This document shows, in pieces, positions 43,363 to 52,695 of a stretch of 64,000 bases of DNA. The number at the start of each line of letters is the position of its first letter. The stretch's first letter is position 1. The notes beneath the pieces were generated by a model. The model was given only the letters and a program-made list of their open reading frames with translations, was not told where the DNA came from and did not search any database. This DNA comes from Acinetobacter sp. ANC 7912 (GTDB lineage: Bacteria > Pseudomonadota > Gammaproteobacteria > Pseudomonadales > Moraxellaceae). The position numbers and the translations under genes were made by a program. Location: the NCBI RefSeq assembly GCF_039862785.1, contig NZ_CP156795.1, positions 2,666,001 to 2,730,000 on the forward strand, given 5' to 3'.

Positions 43363-43438
43363 ATTGTTCTCAAGTTATTGGTTATGACTTTGATTATGCA
43401 TCTAAATGATAGATAAATTTGTGAGATATTCGCTTAAT

Positions 43439-43487
43439 TTATCCACAAGAAGTTTAAAAACTGTGGATAAATTCAGTGTTATCCACA
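43439..43487. promoter_or_regulatory. Cluster of three perfect DnaA boxes
   Basis: TTATCCACA at 43439-43447 (plus), TGTGGATAA at 43462-43470 (the same box inverted) and TTATCCACA at 43479-43487 (plus). All three are exact consensus nonamers, with 14- and 8-base spacers. The cluster lies upstream of hdeD and touches the stop codon of the predicted metalloprotease gene at 43488. Confidence 0.75.
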
Positions 43488-44246
43488 TTAGCGTTTCCAG
43501 CCCAGCTCAATCGCCGTGATTTCATTAATCAGAGTCTGATTTAAAGACTCTGGCATTTTGCTGCTGGTTTGTGAAGTTGGGATATAGCCGGCCATTAACT
43601 CGGCTTTGGCTTGTGGAAATAAAGGCTGCTGATTCGGGAAAGCATAACCTGCTGGATAGATCGGCTGTCCTGTACTCAAATCATATTTATCACTGGCACC
43701 AAAGGCATGCAGCAATTCATGCACCAGCACAATCTTGTTCTGTTCAGTCTGTTTTTTCGATGCAAACAGATTGACCGAACCAATCCGGCCTTTTTGCAAA
43801 GCCGTGGAATGCTTCAACACCTTGTTCCGGGCTGGATCGTAATAATTTAGGTATAACGTGACATTGGCTGATGGGTCTGAACTTTGCTGCTGTTGCCAGG
43901 CATAGAAGCGGAATTTTAGACTCCAGAAAATAGTATCTAAAATCGAAGCCTGCTCCGGCACTTTCGGTGGTAATTGTTTTAGTTCACGGCCAAGATTGAA
44001 ATAAAAATAGGTCGGCTGTCCACGGTATTGCTGTGCTGCTTTTTCCAAGTATTCTCGTGCCCCATTCAAGTCTTCAGCAGACAGCTGCTGGATATATTGC
44101 TGGGTTATTGCTGAACCATCGGCATTAATTGGATGCAAGAGCACAAAGACCGGTTTGGACCAGTCCTGATTTTGATCCCGATAAGCATTCACGGCGACTA
44201 CAAATAAAATCAGCAGCAGAATCAGGATTCGGATTTTTTTCCACAT
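43488..44246 (-). CDS. Predicted membrane-anchored zinc metalloprotease
   Basis: 252 residues. One N-terminal membrane anchor (IRILILLLILFVVAVNAY) precedes an extracytoplasmic domain. VHELLHAFGASDKYD carries HExxHxxGxxD, a metzincin-like zinc motif with aspartate as third ligand, as in some snapalysin-type and related families. LMAGYIPT, with a methionine about 40 residues later, could be the Met-turn. No family is recognised beyond this motif. It lies upstream of hdeD on the same strand and downstream of topA, with a topA terminator between. Confidence 0.6.
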   Translation of the reverse strand: MWKKIRILILLLILFVVAVNAYRDQNQDWSKPVFVLLHPINADGSAITQQYIQQLSAEDLNGAREYLEKAAQQYRGQPTYFYFNLGRELKQLPPKVPEQASILDTIFWSLKFRFYAWQQQQSSDPSANVTLYLNYYDPARNKVLKHSTALQKGRIGSVNLFASKKQTEQNKIVLVHELLHAFGASDKYDLSTGQPIYPAGYAFPNQQPLFPQAKAELMAGYIPTSQTSSKMPESLNQTLINEITAIELGWKR

Positions 44247-44294
44247 ACGTTCAGATCAACTTGACTTGTTGTTTTTATTCATTTGTATTATCCA

Positions 44295-44326
44295 TAAAAA
44301 ATGCCGACCGGAGTCGACATTTTTTG
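44295..44326 (-). terminator. Terminator of topA
   Basis: AAAAATGTCGAC-TCCG-GTCGGCATTTTT read on the minus strand (one mismatch), 10 bases past the topA stop. Confidence 0.8.
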
Positions 44327-44336
44327 ATTTTAAAAC

Positions 44337-46979
44337 TTAGGCTTCCACCCATTTTCCATCTTTATAGATCATGGACCATTTGGTTTGCTTACCTTCAGAC
44401 GTTTCCGAACCGATATATTGTGCCTGGTTCTTACGGCTGAATTTCACCAAAGTCGGGTTTCCATCTGGATCAGTATCTGGCGCCTGTAACAGGAACTGAT
44501 ATTTTGGATCCAGCTGATCGGCTACAGTACGCAATTCAGCAACTTTCGGCGCACGGGTTTCACGTACTTTCGGGAACTTACTGGCTGCCAAGAATAGACC
44601 GGCAGCACCATCACGCAGGACAAAGTAATCATCATGCTTGGTTGAGCGCAGGTGTTCCATCCTGATTGGATCCACACGCGGAGGCGCAGGCTGACCATTT
44701 TTCAAGACTTTACGGGTATTGTCACAGCTGGTGCAGGCAAAGTATGGACCAAAACGGCCAGTTTTCAGCTGCATTTCCCCATCACATTTATCACATGGAA
44801 TGGTTGGACCATCGTAACCCTTAATCTTGAACTCGCCTTCTTCCAGCTCATAACCGGCACAGTCCGGGTTATTCCCACAGATATGCAGTTTACGGCCACC
44901 ATCAATCACATAGCTGTCCATAGCAGTTCCGCAAACTGGACAACGTTTTTTCGACATCAGGTCAGCAGTTTCAGCGGCATCATCATCTGACAATGCTGCC
45001 AATGACTCTACCGGAGTCAGGTTCAGTGTCCCTTTACAGCGTTCTTTTGGTGGCAGGTTATAGCCTGAACAGCCCAAGAACACCCCGGTGGTGCCGGTAC
45101 GGATCTGCATTGGGCGGTCACATTCTTTACAGTGCACTGCATCGACTTCTACCGGCTGGTTACGGCGCATGCCGTTCTCACCCTGTGCCGTAGTCAGACG
45201 ATGTTTGAAATCACCGTAGAAGCTGTCCAGCAGCTCTTTCCAGTTACGCTCACCATCTGCCACTTTATCCAGCTGGCCTTCAAGATCGGCGGTAAAGTCA
45301 TAATTCATCAGGTTATTAAAGCTTTCATCGAGACGATCTGTGACGATCTCGCCCATCTTCTCAGCAAAGAGACGACGGTTTTCCAGTTTTACATAACCAC
45401 GATCCTGAATGGTTGAGATAATGGCAGCATAAGTCGAAGGACGACCAATACCCTTTTTCTCGAGTTCTTTCACTAATGATGCTTCAGTAAAACGAGCCGG
45501 TGGTTTAGTGAAGTGCTGAGATGGATCCAGTTTTTCCAGTTTCAGTACTTCACCGACTTTTACCGCAGGCAACAGCACATCATCATCAGATTTGTTTTGG
45601 CCACGAACTTTAGTAAAGCCATCAAATACCAGGATACGGCCTTTGGCTTTCAGCTCAACACCATTGGCATCGACCAGAATAGTGGATGACAGGTATTCTG
45701 CTGGTGTCATCTGACAGGCCACAAACTGGCGCCAGATCAGGTCATACAGACGCTGTGCATCACGTTCTACACCCTGTAGGCTATCCCCTTTCAATGCCAC
45801 ATTAGACGGACGTATCGCTTCGTGGGCTTCCTGTGCACCGGCCTTATTGCCATAACGGTTAGGCTTGGCTGGTAAATATTTCTCGCCATATTCCATTTCA
45901 ATATGGCCACGCACCATATTGACTGCATCATCGCTCAGGAAGGTCGAGTCGGTACGCATATAGGTAATGAAACCTGCTTCATACAGACGCTGTGCCAGCA
46001 TCATGGTTTTCTTCACCGAGAAACCAAGACGCGTACTTGCGGCTTGTTGCAGAGTCGAAGTGATATACGGCGCGCTTGGATTGACCTTAGTGGGTTTGTC
46101 CTCACGGCTGATGACTTTATATTCCGCAGCTTTCAGCACATCCAGTAAAGCATCCGTTTCCGCTTTGTTGTGCAGTTTTAAAGTCTTGCCATTCTGCTTA
46201 ACCGCTTCTAAGCGAATATCATCTTTTTTGGCTTTGGTATCAGCAAACACCTGCCAGTATTCTTCAGGAATAAACTTGCGGATTTCACGTTCACGTTCCA
46301 CTACCAGTTTCACTGCAACCGACTGCACACGACCAGCAGACAGACCACGCGCAATTTTTTCCCACAGCAATGGCGAGATCATGAAGCCAACAACACGGTC
46401 CAGGAAGCGGCGTGCCTGCTGCGCGTTGACCTTGTTGGTATCCAGACGGGTTGGATGCTTGAACGCTTCCTGAATGGCATTTTTGGTAATTTCGTTAAAG
46501 ACTACACGCTGGTAACGTGAATCATCGCCGCCAATCACTTCTTTTAAGTGCCAGGCAATTGCTTCCCCTTCACGGTCCAAATCCGTTGCCAGGTAGACTT
46601 CATCGACCTGCGATGCCAGTTTTTTCAGTTCAGAAACAACGTTTTCTTTGCCCGGAAGCACTTCGTATTTGGCTTTCCAGCCATGTTCCGGGTCGACGCC
46701 CATACGGTTAATCAACGCCTGCTGTGATTTTTCCGCTTTTTCCGCTTCAGTCAGCTTGGTTCGCGTCGCTGGCTTTTTCTCGGCCGTTTTAGCAGAACCA
46801 CCTGTCGGCAAGTCACGGACGTGACCCACCGATGATTTCACGATGTAATTCGGACCGAGATATTTGTTGATTGTTTTCGCTTTTGCAGGCGACTCCACAA
46901 TCACCAAGGCACGCTTACTTCCAGCCTCAGAAGACTTCGCTGTGCTGCTTTTTGATGTGGACCGAGGAGCATTCGCCAT
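44337..46979 (-). CDS. topA: DNA topoisomerase I
   Basis: 880 residues. It relaxes negative supercoils. The N-terminal Toprim domain starts [19 protein letters not shown] after a Ser/Lys-rich leader of about 24 residues; [22 protein letters not shown] sequence ([18 protein letters not shown]) holds the metal-binding DxD. The catalytic tyrosine is in [12 protein letters not shown]. Three C-terminal CxxC zinc-ribbon modules are visible ([24 protein letters not shown]), then a basic tail. Length and order match gammaproteobacterial TopA. A small membrane-anchored gene lies 32 bases upstream. Confidence 0.96.
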   Translation of the reverse strand: MANAPRSTSKSSTAKSSEAGSKRALVIVESPAKAKTINKYLGPNYIVKSSVGHVRDLPTGGSAKTAEKKPATRTKLTEAEKAEKSQQALINRMGVDPEHGWKAKYEVLPGKENVVSELKKLASQVDEVYLATDLDREGEAIAWHLKEVIGGDDSRYQRVVFNEITKNAIQEAFKHPTRLDTNKVNAQQARRFLDRVVGFMISPLLWEKIARGLSAGRVQSVAVKLVVEREREIRKFIPEEYWQVFADTKAKKDDIRLEAVKQNGKTLKLHNKAETDALLDVLKAAEYKVISREDKPTKVNPSAPYITSTLQQAASTRLGFSVKKTMMLAQRLYEAGFITYMRTDSTFLSDDAVNMVRGHIEMEYGEKYLPAKPNRYGNKAGAQEAHEAIRPSNVALKGDSLQGVERDAQRLYDLIWRQFVACQMTPAEYLSSTILVDANGVELKAKGRILVFDGFTKVRGQNKSDDDVLLPAVKVGEVLKLEKLDPSQHFTKPPARFTEASLVKELEKKGIGRPSTYAAIISTIQDRGYVKLENRRLFAEKMGEIVTDRLDESFNNLMNYDFTADLEGQLDKVADGERNWKELLDSFYGDFKHRLTTAQGENGMRRNQPVEVDAVHCKECDRPMQIRTGTTGVFLGCSGYNLPPKERCKGTLNLTPVESLAALSDDDAAETADLMSKKRCPVCGTAMDSYVIDGGRKLHICGNNPDCAGYELEEGEFKIKGYDGPTIPCDKCDGEMQLKTGRFGPYFACTSCDNTRKVLKNGQPAPPRVDPIRMEHLRSTKHDDYFVLRDGAAGLFLAASKFPKVRETRAPKVAELRTVADQLDPKYQFLLQAPDTDPDGNPTLVKFSRKNQAQYIGSETSEGKQTKWSMIYKDGKWVEA

Positions 46980-47011
46980 AATTAACCGTTAATCCTGTAT
47001 ATTCTAAAAAA

Positions 47012-47461
47012 TTAAAGTTCAGCCAAGGTGTGTAAAAGTGCCTTGATGTCGTCGAGCTGGGTTGCTTTTAAGTCAGATTCTTCATCCCAATACAGTCCAA
47101 CACAGTTTGCCTGCATATCAATAGCATAAATGCCCTTTAATGCAATGGGAAAATCTTTAAATTTCTCATCCCCTTCGACAACCTGCAATTTCTGTTCGAC
47201 CACACAGGCACGCATCAATGGCAGACGAGCTTCTGGAATCAGCACACTGTAATAGGCCACCATGCTGGCACGTTTTTCCGTTGCCATCGGCACTTTGGTC
47301 CAGTCAGGCGCAGCCACCAGACGTGGATGCAGCCCCATCTTACGTGCTTTCTCACGCATGATGCCCAAAGCCTTTTCTCGCGGACTGACACGCAGACCAA
47401 AAATAGACCCCAGTACAAATACGATGATAACGACGGCGACCCAGATTCCTGTATTTTCCAT
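47012..47461 (-). CDS. Membrane-anchored hypothetical protein
   Basis: 149 residues: an N-terminal membrane helix (IWVAVVIIVFVLGSIFGL), a basic juxtamembrane segment (SPREKALGIMREKARKMG) and a soluble domain of about 100 residues ending FVGLYW-like strands (NCVGLYWDEESDLKATQLDD). Function not recognised. It starts 112 bases downstream of the NYN gene and ends 32 bases before topA on the same strand, so it could be co-transcribed with topA. Confidence 0.7.
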   Translation of the reverse strand: MENTGIWVAVVIIVFVLGSIFGLRVSPREKALGIMREKARKMGLHPRLVAAPDWTKVPMATEKRASMVAYYSVLIPEARLPLMRACVVEQKLQVVEGDEKFKDFPIALKGIYAIDMQANCVGLYWDEESDLKATQLDDIKALLHTLAEL

Positions 47462-47573
47462 AGCTCAACCTTTATGTTCTATTATTAGAGTTGCATAAGC
47501 ACAATATAAAAGGCAAGTGTCCGCTTATAAATTCAAGTAAATGCCGATCAGCTCAAGTAAAAACAGCAGAATA

Positions 47574-48227
47574 TTAGGCGGAAATTTTAAGGTACTTTTC
47601 GATCAAATTATTTTCATAAATCACTTTCTTATTTTCAATCTGGATGATTTTGGAGCGGCGCATACTTTCGATCACAATGCTGGCTTCCTGATCTTCTAGC
47701 TTCAGACTCGCCTTAATCGAATTCAGCAATGAATCGACTTTCGCTGGCCGGCTAAAATTAGCTTTGAGTAAATTTTCACAATATTTCAAGGTAAAAGGCT
47801 GGAGGTTTTGGACTGGTTCATTTACTGCAGATAAAGCCGGCTCAGTCGTAGCAACTTCCACTTTTTTCTGCTTCACCACTCGGGCCTGAAAACCATTTAA
47901 GCTCAGCAAATCGACAATATATTCCATCGAACGGTCATTCGACATGACATCAAAAAAAGCCTTTTTCTTCTGTTCTTTGATTGACAATTGACCCGCCAAA
48001 AAAGAAAGACCGAAATCGGCTGAGTTCGGTCCACTTTTTGGCATTTTTAATAGTTTTAAACGCTTTTCAACCACAAATGGGGCCAAAGCATTCAGTTCAT
48101 CCAAGTTGAACTTGATCTGAGGATTGGCATAAGCAATATAAATTTTGGCATACTGCTGTAGATACTGACTGATTTCCTCACCGTTTTTATGTACGTTCTC
48201 AATATCCAGTAATAAAATTTTCTTCAT
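47574..48227 (-). CDS. NYN/PIN-like domain protein with C-terminal winged helix
   Basis: 217 residues. The N-terminal domain (1-125) begins KKILLLDIENVHKNG and has acidic residues D8, D71 (in GPNSADFGLSF) and D98 (in VMSNDRSMEYI), the layout of NYN/PIN-type metal-dependent RNases. The C-terminal 70 residues (FTLKYCENLLKANFSRPAKV and on) look like a winged-helix RNA- or DNA-binding domain. The upstream neighbour, 19 bases away, is a paralogue with the same two domains. RNase activity is an inference from the fold pattern. GAGGGG precedes the ATG. Confidence 0.6.
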   Translation of the reverse strand: MKKILLLDIENVHKNGEEISQYLQQYAKIYIAYANPQIKFNLDELNALAPFVVEKRLKLLKMPKSGPNSADFGLSFLAGQLSIKEQKKKAFFDVMSNDRSMEYIVDLLSLNGFQARVVKQKKVEVATTEPALSAVNEPVQNLQPFTLKYCENLLKANFSRPAKVDSLLNSIKASLKLEDQEASIVIESMRRSKIIQIENKKVIYENNLIEKYLKISA

Positions 48228-48246
48228 AGCCCCTCATGAAATTCTT

Positions 48247-49245
48247 CTAATTCAAAGACATTTCATGACTATATAACACTTCGTGGCCATTCCAATAAAT
48301 ATAACCTTTTTCAATCAGTTCCTTGAGCAGCAGACGTACATCGGATTTCGGGAACAGCTCTTCCAGCAGATCACGCAATTCATAAATGTCTTTTGGCTTG
48401 TCCGCCTGCAGTTCACGTAACTTACGTGCCACTTCCAACTGCACATGATCAATCCGGGAAAAATTGCGGAACAAGGCTTGCTGTGCTGACTGAACTGTTG
48501 GTTTCTGCTCTTCCTCAGTTTCAGGCTGGTTAAAACTCAGCTCTGCAATCGCCTGACTCAGATCACCTGGTGTATTTTTACCAGCGTTGAGATCCAGTTG
48601 CGACCACTGTTTAAGGATTTTTTTACGGAAGGCAATCTGATCTTCATAACGCTTGACGATCTTGAGATTAATCAGCATACCCACCAGATGCTGCGCCTTT
48701 TCCGGCACCACCTGCAAGATATTCATCATCGAATTTTTCAGGGTTTCCAGCGTGGTTGGTTTGCCTGTCATTTTCGCCAAGGCATCACAGTATTTTTTCA
48801 CTAACTGCAAAGCCGGTTTTTTCTGAATGGTTTCGATACTTGGCAGCTTGAATTTGCTCGCTGGCTTATTTTCAGATTCTGCTTCGGCCTGTACCTGAAT
48901 CAGACTGCAACTGATATTGGAACCGATCAGCATCTGCATCAGCATTTCACTGCTGTCCATGGCTGAAATCAGTTCAACATGCGTTCCATCTTCCAGCAGC
49001 GCCATCAACTGGCCCACTACCACCGCATATTCATATTCACGCTGCTCTGCCTTTGGCGTATCCAGAATCACGATTTGCCCGGTGGCAATCCATTCTGCAA
49101 ACTCGGTCAGATCGGTCAGTTCAAATTCAAACTTACCGGCACAACTGAACAGATACAGGGTAGAAAAATGCTTGGTGATATCTCGCAACAGACTGGCTGT
49201 CGGGAAATTATTTTCAAGGTCGAGTAAAACAACTTTCGGAGACAT
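48247..49245 (-). CDS. NYN/PIN-like paralogue with two winged-helix segments
   Basis: 332 residues. The N-terminal domain starts PKVVLLDLENNFP and aligns with the next gene: D9 and D97 are kept, but the middle aspartate position is E70 (AEQREYEYAVVVGQL). A shared C-terminal domain (LQLVKKYCDALAKMTGKPTT and on, about 150-225) is followed by an extra helical segment of about 100 residues ending in a second winged-helix-like region (IDHVQLEVARKLRELQ to GYIYWNGHEVLY). It is the first gene of a two-gene unit, probably by duplication. Its active site may be altered. Confidence 0.6.
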   Translation of the reverse strand: MSPKVVLLDLENNFPTASLLRDITKHFSTLYLFSCAGKFEFELTDLTEFAEWIATGQIVILDTPKAEQREYEYAVVVGQLMALLEDGTHVELISAMDSSEMLMQMLIGSNISCSLIQVQAEAESENKPASKFKLPSIETIQKKPALQLVKKYCDALAKMTGKPTTLETLKNSMMNILQVVPEKAQHLVGMLINLKIVKRYEDQIAFRKKILKQWSQLDLNAGKNTPGDLSQAIAELSFNQPETEEEQKPTVQSAQQALFRNFSRIDHVQLEVARKLRELQADKPKDIYELRDLLEELFPKSDVRLLLKELIEKGYIYWNGHEVLYSHEMSLN

Positions 49246-49384
49246 GGGAAAAACAATCTGAAGTCAAAAACGGGAGAGAACGCTATTAGATTAGCATGAA
49301 TCCTAAAGGTCAAATAATTTTAAATGTACGCGGCTTCATCGGATGCATCTTGCCGAATTGACTAAATTATGTCCTATAAAAGCG

Positions 49385-49407
49385 AAAACCCTCACGAGGA
49401 GGGTTTT
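49385..49407. terminator. Terminator hairpin downstream of slyX
   Basis: AAAACCCTC-ACGAG-GAGGGTTTT, 20 bases beyond the slyX stop. Usable on the minus strand. Confidence 0.75.
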
Positions 49408-49426
49408 CAGCAAACTAAGTCTTTCA

Positions 49427-49672
49427 TTAATAATGAGGTGGACGATTTTCAACCGGGTCGAATGCCGCAATCCCTTCAGACAAATCTGCCTCTTCGATGC
49501 GTTGATACAGCAGCTTCATCTGCTTATGAAGATCTGCAATTTCCAGGTTCTGCCTAGATACTTGCTGGTTGAGCTGTTCAACTAAATCATCCAAAAATGC
49601 AATTCGGACTTGCAAATCTTCAATGGGTGCGGAAAATGACGCCTGATCATTTCGATTTTGTTGTTTAGTCAT
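49427..49672 (-). CDS. slyX: SlyX-family protein
   Basis: 81 residues, almost wholly coiled coil: PIEDLQVRIAFLDDLVEQLN, QQVSRQNLEIADLHKQMKLL, and the C-terminal ENRPPHY, which is the family's most conserved feature. The molecular role of SlyX is unknown. ATG at 49672 follows GAGGA. It is divergent from uup, 34 bases away, so their promoters overlap. Confidence 0.87.
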   Translation of the reverse strand: MTKQQNRNDQASFSAPIEDLQVRIAFLDDLVEQLNQQVSRQNLEIADLHKQMKLLYQRIEEADLSEGIAAFDPVENRPPHY

Positions 49673-49706
49673 TTTAAGTCCTCATCTAGGATTCCAGGAA
49701 ACCATT

Positions 49707-51614
49707 ATGGCATATATTACCCTACGGGATGTCCACCTTGCATTTGGCGGCCCCGCACTGCTCGACGGCGCAAACTTCAGTTTGGAACGCGGTGAACGAG
49801 TGTGTTTAATTGGCCGTAATGGTGAAGGTAAGTCTACCCTACTTAAATTGATCGAAGGAAGTCTCCTCCCTGACAGCGGTGAAGTTTCTTTACAAAATGG
49901 CATCACAATCTCAATGTTAGCCCAAGATGTGCCGATGGATTCGGGCAAAGTGGCGGACATTGTCGCAGAAGGTGCCGGTGAGGCCGCTCAGGTACTTCGA
50001 GATTACCATGCCGCGAGTGATGCCTGTGTACTCGGTGATATGGAAGCCTGTGACCGCATGGGACATTTGCAACATCAAATGGACCAACTGGATGGCTGGG
50101 CTTTAGAAACCAAAGTGAATTCTATCCTCAGTAAAATGGGACTGGATCCAGAAGCGGATCTGGCTGATTTATCCGGTGGTCGTAAGCGTCGTGTGTTATT
50201 GGCACGTGCCCTGCTCAGCCAGCCAGATGTACTGCTGCTGGATGAACCAACCAACCATCTGGATGTGGAAAGTATCGAATGGCTGGAAAAATTTCTGCTC
50301 GACCAAAATAACCTGACCCTGCTATTTATTTCGCATGACCGTGCCTTTGTGGATAGCATCGCCACCCGTATCGTGGAACTCGATCGCGGTATTCTGCGTA
50401 GTTATGAAGGCAACTATTCACGCTATCTGAAACTGAAACAGCAGCAGATGGAAGCAGAAGAAAAGCAGAATGCCTTGTTTGACAAGAAACTGGCTGAAGA
50501 AGAAGCCTGGATTCGCCAAGGCATCAAGGCACGTCGTACCCGTAATGAAGGCCGTGTCCGCGCGTTAAAAGCGCTGCGTGAAGAATCCAAAGCCCGTCGC
50601 TTCCAGCAAGGCAAAGTCAGCATGGCCACTCAGGAAGCACAGCGTTCCGGTAAATTAGTGTTTGAAATTGAACATCTCAGTGTCAAGTTTGGTGACAATC
50701 CGCCTATCATTAAAGATTTCTCTGCACTGGTGATGCGTGGCGATCGTATCGGTCTAGTTGGCGATAATGGTGTGGGTAAAACTACACTGATTAAAGCCAT
50801 TCTGGGAGAAATCGAGCATGGTGGCAAGGTAAAAACCGGTACCCAATTAGAAATTGCCTACTTTGACCAGCTACGCAATGTGCTTGATCTGGAAAAATCC
50901 GTGAAAGATAACGTGGCTGAAGGTTCAGACCATGTTGATATTAACGGTCAGCGTCGTCACATCTATAGCTATTTACAGGACTTCCTGTTCTCGCCAGAGC
51001 GTGCCCGTACCCCGGTTAAGGCTTTATCGGGTGGTGAACGTAACCGTATCCTGCTGGCAAAACTGTTGCTGAAACCATCGAATCTGATCGTGATGGACGA
51101 ACCGACCAACGATCTGGATATGGTGACCCTTGAGCTGCTCGAAGAAATGCTGTCTGAATACAAAGGCACCCTGCTGCTGATCTCGCATGACCGTGCCTTT
51201 ATGGACAATGTGGTGACTTCAACTTGGGTCTTTGACGGTAAAGGCCATATTGATGAATATGTAGGCGGCTATCAGGATTATCTATTGCAACGCCCCGATC
51301 AGACCGTCGTCGACCAGAAAGCAGCGGTGAAAAAAGCCCAAGCCAAAGCGGAAGCCGCTGCTGCACCCGCGCCAGCAACACCAAAGAAAAAACTCAGCTA
51401 CAAAGATCAACGTGAACTGGAACAGCTGCCTGCAGAAATCGAAGCGCTGGAAAATGAACAGGCTAAACTTTCTGATAAACTGGCGGATGGTTCATGGTTT
51501 GTCACTGATGCTGATGCAGCAACCAAAGCGTCCCAGCGTCTGGCTGAAATTGAAGAGCTATTACTGGAAAAACTGGAGCGCTGGGATGAGCTGGAAAATA
51601 TGACCACCGGTTAG
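49707..51614 (+). CDS. uup: ABC-F ATPase Uup
   Basis: 635 residues, cytoplasmic, with two ABC domains and no membrane segments. Walker A GRNGEGKST and GDNGVGKTT, signature motifs LSGGRKRRV and LSGGERNRI, Walker B VLLLDEPTNHLD and LIVMDEPTNDLD. Between them is the arginine-rich linker (EAWIRQGIKARRTRNEGRVR) that enters the ribosomal E site in ABC-F proteins. A C-terminal Ala/Pro linker and coiled coil (EQLPAEIEALENEQ) bind nucleic acid in Uup. Role: translation rescue or DNA metabolism (excision of tandem repeats). Confidence 0.93.
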   Translation: MAYITLRDVHLAFGGPALLDGANFSLERGERVCLIGRNGEGKSTLLKLIEGSLLPDSGEVSLQNGITISMLAQDVPMDSGKVADIVAEGAGEAAQVLRDYHAASDACVLGDMEACDRMGHLQHQMDQLDGWALETKVNSILSKMGLDPEADLADLSGGRKRRVLLARALLSQPDVLLLDEPTNHLDVESIEWLEKFLLDQNNLTLLFISHDRAFVDSIATRIVELDRGILRSYEGNYSRYLKLKQQQMEAEEKQNALFDKKLAEEEAWIRQGIKARRTRNEGRVRALKALREESKARRFQQGKVSMATQEAQRSGKLVFEIEHLSVKFGDNPPIIKDFSALVMRGDRIGLVGDNGVGKTTLIKAILGEIEHGGKVKTGTQLEIAYFDQLRNVLDLEKSVKDNVAEGSDHVDINGQRRHIYSYLQDFLFSPERARTPVKALSGGERNRILLAKLLLKPSNLIVMDEPTNDLDMVTLELLEEMLSEYKGTLLLISHDRAFMDNVVTSTWVFDGKGHIDEYVGGYQDYLLQRPDQTVVDQKAAVKKAQAKAEAAAAPAPATPKKKLSYKDQRELEQLPAEIEALENEQAKLSDKLADGSWFVTDADAATKASQRLAEIEELLLEKLERWDELENMTTG

Positions 51615-51636
51615 TTTTTTCAACCGCCCTCTACTT

Positions 51637-51667
51637 AAGCATCTGTATCCGTACAGGTGCTTTTTTA
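51637..51667 (+). terminator. Terminator of uup
   Basis: AAGCATCTGT-ATCC-GTACAGGTGCTT (imperfect) followed by six T. Confidence 0.8.
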
Positions 51668-51736
51668 TTTTCGCTTTTTTATTTCAAAATCGTCTTCTGC
51701 TACACTGCAGCTATCTTTAGGTTTAAACAGCATATT

Positions 51737-52672
51737 ATGAGTAAAAAGCCAGATTACCAACCCGGTGAATTTCAATGGTCTTTCCTGTCTCCACAGTATT
51801 GGGGTATCTGGATTGGCATTGTATTCCTGATGATTCTGGCTATTTTACCGTGGGCAATCCAGTACCGACTGGCACAGATCATCGGTAACCTGTGTTTTAA
51901 ATATTTAAAATCCCGTCGTAAAACTACTGTACGTAATCTGGAAGTCTGCTTTCCGGAATGGTCTGAACAGGAGGTTCAGGAAAATGCCCGTCAGGTGTTT
52001 ATTGATCAGATGACGGGGATTTTTGAAACCCTGAATGCCTGGTACACCCCAAAATGGTTTAAAGGTCGTGTCACGATTGAAGGTTTACAATATATCCAGC
52101 AAGCACAAGCTGAGGGTAAAGGTGTTTTATTGCTTGGAACGCACTCCACCCTATTAGATGCTGGTGGTTATCTCTGTTCACAATATTTTGAACCAGACGT
52201 GGTCTATCGTCCGCAGAATAATCCCCTACTAGATATGCTGATTTATCGCTGCCGTGCCACGATTTATGCAAATCAAATTGATCATGATGATATGCGTGGT
52301 CTGGTGCGTAACCTAAAAAATGGGCATGCGATCTGGTACAGTCCGGATCAGGATTTTGGTCTCAAGCAAGGGATCATGGCGCCCTTCTTTGGTGTTCCGG
52401 CTGCGACGGTAACTGCACACCGTCGTTTACTGAAAATGACCAAAGCCGCTGCGATTCCACTGTATTTCTACCGTCATGGGGATATCAAAGATCCGAAATA
52501 CCATGTGTTGATTGAGCCACCTGTGGAAAACCTGCCAAGCGAAGATGAACTGGATGATGCAACTCGCGTGAATCAGATTATTGAGCGTCAATTACGAATC
52601 GCACCAACCCAATATATGTGGTTCCACCGCCGCTTTAAGACCCGCCCAGAGGGTTATGAATCTATTTACTGA
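51737..52672 (+). CDS. lpxL: Lipid A lauroyl acyltransferase (LpxL-type)
   Basis: 311 residues. One N-terminal membrane helix (IGIVFLMILAILPWAI) anchors an LpxL/LpxM/HtrB acyltransferase domain. The catalytic HxxxxD is HSTLLD in LLLGTHSTLLDAGG. YRPQNNPLLDMLI, WYSPDQDFGLKQGIMAPFFG and the C-terminal QYMWFHRRFKTRPEG are conserved. It transfers a secondary acyl chain to lipid A in the inner membrane. The following LpsB-type glycosyltransferase, 23 bases away, supports a shared LPS/LOS unit. LpxM rather than LpxL cannot be excluded. Confidence 0.88.
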   Translation: MSKKPDYQPGEFQWSFLSPQYWGIWIGIVFLMILAILPWAIQYRLAQIIGNLCFKYLKSRRKTTVRNLEVCFPEWSEQEVQENARQVFIDQMTGIFETLNAWYTPKWFKGRVTIEGLQYIQQAQAEGKGVLLLGTHSTLLDAGGYLCSQYFEPDVVYRPQNNPLLDMLIYRCRATIYANQIDHDDMRGLVRNLKNGHAIWYSPDQDFGLKQGIMAPFFGVPAATVTAHRRLLKMTKAAAIPLYFYRHGDIKDPKYHVLIEPPVENLPSEDELDDATRVNQIIERQLRIAPTQYMWFHRRFKTRPEGYESIY

Positions 52673-52695
52673 TCCACAAACACAAGGAAATAAAC

